Origin: Augochlora pura
Taxonomy: Eukaryota > Arthropoda > Insecta > Hymenoptera > Halictidae
Assembly: GCF_028453695.1 (NCBI RefSeq)
Contig: NC_135774.1
Location: 7,750,001-7,814,000 of the forward strand
Length of the DNA: 64,000 nucleotides
Reading direction: 5' to 3'
Made by a program: the position numbers and the translations under genes. Positions 60,530 through 64,000 of the stretch are shown here, piece after piece (within the stretch, counting starts at the first letter, position 1; each line of letters opens with the position of its first letter). The notes below the pieces were generated by a model. The model saw nothing but the letters and a program-made list of their open reading frames with translations. It had not been told where the DNA came from and searched no databases.

Positions 60530-62264
60530 CGACGATAGGGCGGGTGAAAATTCGTAATCGAATGCCATTCGGCAGGTGTATGGGTCGAGCGCATACAACC
60601 ACGAGAGAATCTAGTGGAGTCGATAGCGGAACTCGACGGTTCCTGGCCTGTTGTTCGACACCGAACGAGCCGCATGAATTTTTATGAGCTTAGGAAATTA
60701 ATTTGTGTTTTTCGCTAAGCCTCGGCTTAGCGCCGCGGTAATTAATTGCGCTGATTGCTTTGCATCATTAATAAGCGGTTCGCTGGGTTTCGTAACGTTT
60801 ACCCCCCACTGGATTGTGAATCTACGCGCGGCCAATACCATCGTTTCTCTTCATCCCCTTGGTCCTTTTGTCTGCGCGCGCTTCGATCACCCGCGAGCCC
60901 ATGAGACGGCACAGCCATTTTTGTTGAAATTTCGAGCCGACGCGACGTGGCATGGCACGTGCAGATTTTTCGGACATAAAAAATGGTGCGATCACAAAAA
61001 CGTTCGTCGTTTGTCAAATTTGCATGTTCAGGTAAAGAGGTTGGAAAAACGAAATTTTAAAATCGTTTTAGTATCCCACCGATCGCAAATTTTTGAAAAG
61101 AACGATTTTAGTAATTGTCTAGTCGACTATTTTGCTATTATTTAAAAAGAATTCAAGTTCCTTAGTCAAATCATAAAAAGGTTATGTCATCTTAGATAGT
61201 GTTTGAATATTTTTTAATATTTTGTGTATGCAATAGACATTTTACCTTTCTATCTTACCTTGAAGATCGAATACTGAATATTACTATGAATATTGGTTAA
61301 CACTATTGGCATCTTTTTTAATAACTGAATGTGGACAAAGTTTGAGTAAACCCGTAATTCAAGTGTTGAAATCAAGTTTCCCACCGATTCCGAATATTTT
61401 AACTCTTCGTGAATTGACTACGAAATTTGAATTGACTCTATATAGAGAAAGAACAACATTTATAATTGAATATCTTATTTCAGAATATGATCACCTTGCT
61501 TACATTAAATATCTGCGGTGAATATACTAATATACGATTTACATTTAACGATACAATTTTTACGAACGACGAATCAAGTCCATGTATGTACATAGATAAT
61601 TATTACAAGCTTTGGTTGTTGCTTCGCCTAATAATAATTTTTCAGTTTGCACAAACGAACAATATCATATCCTTAATACTAAATAACAGTTTCAAGTAAA
61701 TAATTTTATACAGTATATTGAAATGAAATATTCTCTTATCAAATACAATCATTCATAAAAATTTTCGAAAATCTTATATTAATTCATAAATGTTCGTAGT
61801 AAGTGAACGTATATTATCGTAACTTCAGGTTCATTGTTGTTTGAAATTTTCCTTGAAATAATAAACGGAATTAATGGGAAATTGAAAGACGATTTTCAAT
61901 ATTTTGTTTAAATTTTACTCGGTAATATATTGGTTATTTGGTTGTATAACATTTCACTGTCTTTCCTTGCTCGCGAATAAGGTAATAGTAAATTATTTGG
62001 GAGTAAAATTCTTCAAACAAGTCTTCGATAAATCTTATAATTTTCATTAACCAAATTGCTTCGATTTTATAAAATTATTCAGAGTAACAGTTGGGCATGG
62101 TCAATATTTTGAGATTGTTTATTACAAGTACTCTCAATTACCTTAAATCATTCGGACTCGAATACCAGAGATTTTCAATTTTCATAAAGATCAGCGAGTC
62201 AGAACAGCGAATGTTTCGAAAGAAAAGCGTCAATTAACGTATACACAAATCTTTTGTGTTCCAG
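60530..62264. other. GC-rich island 1.5 kb before exon 2, then AT-rich intron end
   Basis: 60530-61030 combines the 9-bp inverted repeat, TAATTA-type cores and CpG-rich flanks; its 146-residue frame (60705-61142) has a non-ATG start and no domain. 61030-62250 is AT-rich, ending in the exon 2 polypyrimidine tract. Confidence 0.45.
60713..60732. promoter_or_regulatory. Perfect 9-bp inverted repeat with 2-bp spacer in a GC island
   Basis: CGCTAAGCC at 60713-60721 and GGCTTAGCG at 60724-60732 are separated by TC. The flanks carry homeodomain-type cores: TTTTTATGAGC and GAAATTAATTTG just upstream, GGTAATTAATTGCGC just downstream. The island lies 1.5 kb before Drgx exon 2. A protein-binding site or stem is plausible but unproven. 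Confidence 0.5.
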
Positions 62265-62470
62265 ATACGAGTTACTCACCGTACCATCCGGCGTTGCACG
62301 GCGTCGGCGAGGATTCCTTCGTGAGACGAAAGCAGAGGAGAAACCGTACCACCTTCAGCCAACAACAACTCGACGAACTGGAGTCGGCGTTTTCGCAGAC
62401 ACACTATCCGGATGTCTTCACCAGGGAGGAGCTGGCGATGAAGATTCACCTCACGGAGGCCAGAGTTCAG
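62265..62470 (+). CDS. Drgx: Drgx-like homeobox gene, coding exon 2 (homeodomain residues 1-46; gene runs off the window)
   Basis: The exon follows a pyrimidine-rich acceptor (TTTTGTGTTCCAG, AG at 62263-62264) and ends at a GTTAGT donor at 62471. Its first two bases complete a Tyr codon with the last base of exon 1 (phase 1). The following 68 codons are open. After a linker comes RRKQRRNRTTF, the N-terminal arm of a paired-like homeodomain, then helix 1 (QQQLDELESAF), THYPDVFTREELAMKI and LTEARVQ. By homeodomain numbering Arg5, Phe8, Leu16 and Phe20 are present, and the break falls between residues 46 and 47, the classic paired-class intron position. Residues 47-60, with Trp48, Phe49, Asn51 and the class-defining residue 50, must be in an exon beyond 64000; no such sequence was seen in 62471-64000. 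RRNRTTF, QQL and ARVQ favour DRGX over aristaless/ARX-type genes, and the MFCYHCPP N-terminus agrees. Confidence 0.95.
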
Positions 62471-62656
62471 GTTAGTGTTCTACGGCCGTAAATAAATATG
62501 AGACTCGAAACGTGACACCGAAGACAGACAGACTCGAGTAAGCTCGCACTGACTCCGGCGCAAATTGCTTAATTACGGGAGAGGGTGTCTAATTAGAATT
62601 TCGGTAGACTGCAGAAACTACCCGGCGCCTATGCGATAATTCAACGAAATCGTTCT

Positions 62657-62815
62657 AACTCGAAGCATAACTAAGCGGATACGATGATACCCATTACTTT
62701 ATTTGGACATTAAAACTGTACACTTTGATTATTTCACTTTTAAATTATTTTGTTGAAACATTTCATAATTTTATTTTATATTATATAACATTGTTTCACA
62801 TTGAATTCCTTTGTA
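62657..62815. repeat. Direct repeat R3, copy downstream of exon 2
   Basis: CGAAGCATAACTAAGCGGAT, ACCCATTACTTTATTTGGAC, AAATTATTTTGTTGAAACAT and CACATTGAATTCCTTT align with 59049-59205. The pair brackets coding exon 2 at a distance of about 3.6 kb. Confidence 0.65.
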
Positions 62816-64000
62816 TACCAACTATGATATTAACAAATCAGAAATACGTATTGATGTTTAAAAAATCGAGGCAGTCGGCATTTTTCGTAAAACGAATTTA
62901 TTTTTTTGCAAGATTTTAGATTATTATTTCTGCAAAAATGAATACTGACAAGCTTTTGTTCGAAACATTTTGTTGTCGCACGCTGCATTATTAAAAATCA
63001 TGCACATTTAAAAGTAGCAAGAAGAAACACTTGCAATAAACGCAGTATTCTTTTTAACAATTTCAACAGTCACGTGAAAGAAGTCCCAAGTTCAAAAAAT
63101 TTTAACAATGTTTCATAGACCTTTTCAAAGCTATAATTGCCACAAACTTCAGAATGCTTCTACATCTATCGAAATTGATTAAAGATTGATGAATCACACT
63201 TACCAACAAGCATTGACGTGACTATTTACTTCATAACTATACCGAAGATATTTATTATTATTAATATTTGTATTATTATATTTAAAATATTTATTTTAAC
63301 TCCCTCTAATCTGTTTACGGTTTTGCTTTCAATCTAGTCAATTTGGTAAAAACTGCATAAAATCCGCAGTCCAATCATAAGTACAATAAAATACAAACCT
63401 GTTTTTCAAAATTACATAATGAAAGTATATTGCAAATCGGTTTCCTCATATTTAATAATCAGTTATGACAATACTTTTATCTTCCATAGTTTGGTACTGA
63501 AGTCAGAATTCCTTGACATAACCTACAATAGGACACCATATTGTGGCAACCAAAAATGTGTTGAAGTAGAGAAGTTCAAAAATTGGTTTTTCGTCGCAAA
63601 ATCTCGCTTTCCAGACCGCCGTGCGTTATCGGCGGCGAGCGTGATAAGCTCGTAAAAAACGACTGAGTACGTTCGTCGATTTCGTTGATACGCGGCGATG
63701 ATGGATCGTCGTCATAAGTGCGGGCGCACGAGGTACAGAGTAGTTTTGGGGTGCAGCCAATGCCCGAGGAAGCTGCTGACACCCTCGACCTGACATAATC
63801 TTCTGACAGAATAAGCCGGTAATCTCCGGGATTACTTTGTACTCTTGGCTACGTCCTCCCGGCCATATTTACTCGCACCGGCGTAATTCGCGCTGCAGAG
63901 AATCCCTGCAGTAATAGCGATTCCCTTCTGAAATCCTGTTGGAACATCTGCAGGATATCCGATCGTCGATGTCAGATTTTTAATTCCCTTCCCGCCGTGA
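62816..64000. other. Drgx: Downstream intron of Drgx, AT-rich then GC-rich at the window edge
   Basis: No VWFQNRRAKW-coding exon was found on the + strand, so intron 2 (from 62471) must exceed 1.5 kb. 63600-64000 is GC-richer, with TGCGTTATCGGCGGCGAGCG and repeated CTGCAGxxAATCC-like sequence near 63890-63955; possibly another island. Confidence 0.5.
63335..63385 (+). repeat. TGCATAAAA dispersed module, diverged copy
   Basis: TTGGTAAAAACTGCATAAAA followed by TCCGCAGTCCAATC keeps the right half of the module. Other weaker copies are near 4711-4760, 6195-6225, 17938-17975 and, on the minus strand, 33018-33060. Confidence 0.5.

Larger units (their letters stand above)
42410..62264 (+). other. 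Drgx: Drgx intron between coding exons 1 and 2 (19.9 kb)
   Basis: The intron is bounded by GTAAGT at 42410 and TTCCAG ending at 62264, and the reading phase agrees on both sides. It is AT-rich with embedded GC-rich islands (48000-48660, 51170-51900, 53780-54660, 56690-57250, 60530-61030) and several transposon remnants, listed separately. I found no further exon that would keep the frame and add recognisable homeodomain-protein sequence. An alternative promoter or 5' exon inside the intron cannot be excluded without transcripts. Confidence 0.8.

Noticed and set aside
1..64000. tRNA, rRNA, CRISPR arrays or bacterial operons
   Set aside because: No paired A/B-box tRNA structure, no rRNA segment, no regularly spaced identical repeats with unique spacers, and no prokaryote-like gene packing were found.
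62471..64000. Third Drgx exon inside the window
   Set aside because: No + strand sequence encoding WFQNRRAKW after an AG acceptor was found.

Overview
The window looks like nuclear DNA of an insect, most probably a hymenopteran. That placement is an inference from an AT-rich background broken by short GC-rich islands, several decayed mariner transposons, TTAA-bounded miniature elements, and one intron-split developmental homeobox gene. There are no operons, no ribosome binding sites and no long prokaryote-style reading frames. Almost every long open frame here is a chance frame in a GC-rich island or a low-complexity tract.

One protein-coding gene is well supported: the 5' part of a paired-like homeobox gene, best matched to Drgx (DRG11/Prrxl1), on the + strand. 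Coding exon 1 ends at 42409. It carries an N-terminal MFCYHCPP peptide close to the vertebrate DRGX start, preceded by an open Gln/His/Gly-rich stretch that may or may not be translated. Coding exon 2 (62265-62470) follows a 19.9 kb intron. The donor and acceptor are in matching phase 1. Exon 2 encodes homeodomain residues 1-46 and ends at the 46/47 intron position typical of paired-class homeoboxes. The rest of the homeodomain (WFQNRR) lies beyond position 64000.

Positions 1-42108 are upstream sequence with no recognisable gene. They contain GC-rich islands of about 0.2-1.5 kb, roughly every 2-4 kb (for example 720-1200, 6600-7310, 8690-9660, 13990-14890, 18300-18960, 23720-24260, 25950-26640, 29120-29720, 30530-31500, 33690-34330, 36460-37330, 38640-40160), separated by AT-rich desert. 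The same pattern continues in the intron (48000-48660, 51170-51900, 53780-54660, 56690-57250, 60530-61030) and after exon 2 (63600-64000). This layout suits a developmental regulator surrounded by cis-regulatory elements, but the sequence alone does not prove regulatory function.

Mobile-element remnants make up most of the other recognisable content. There are three mariner remnants: one internally deleted copy with both terminal inverted repeats at 60128-60487, an antisense fragment at 23236-23579, and a fragment at 17165-17530. Three families of foldback MITEs have partners in this window (3170/45769; 24668/38003; 8187/16830/27205). TTAA-bounded piggyBac-like miniature elements occur (40161, 45952 and others). 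A Helitron-like 3' end sits near 7990. A short dispersed module centred on TGCATAAAA recurs at least eight times on both strands. Several young tandem duplications are present, including a perfect 52-bp doublet at 33157-33260.
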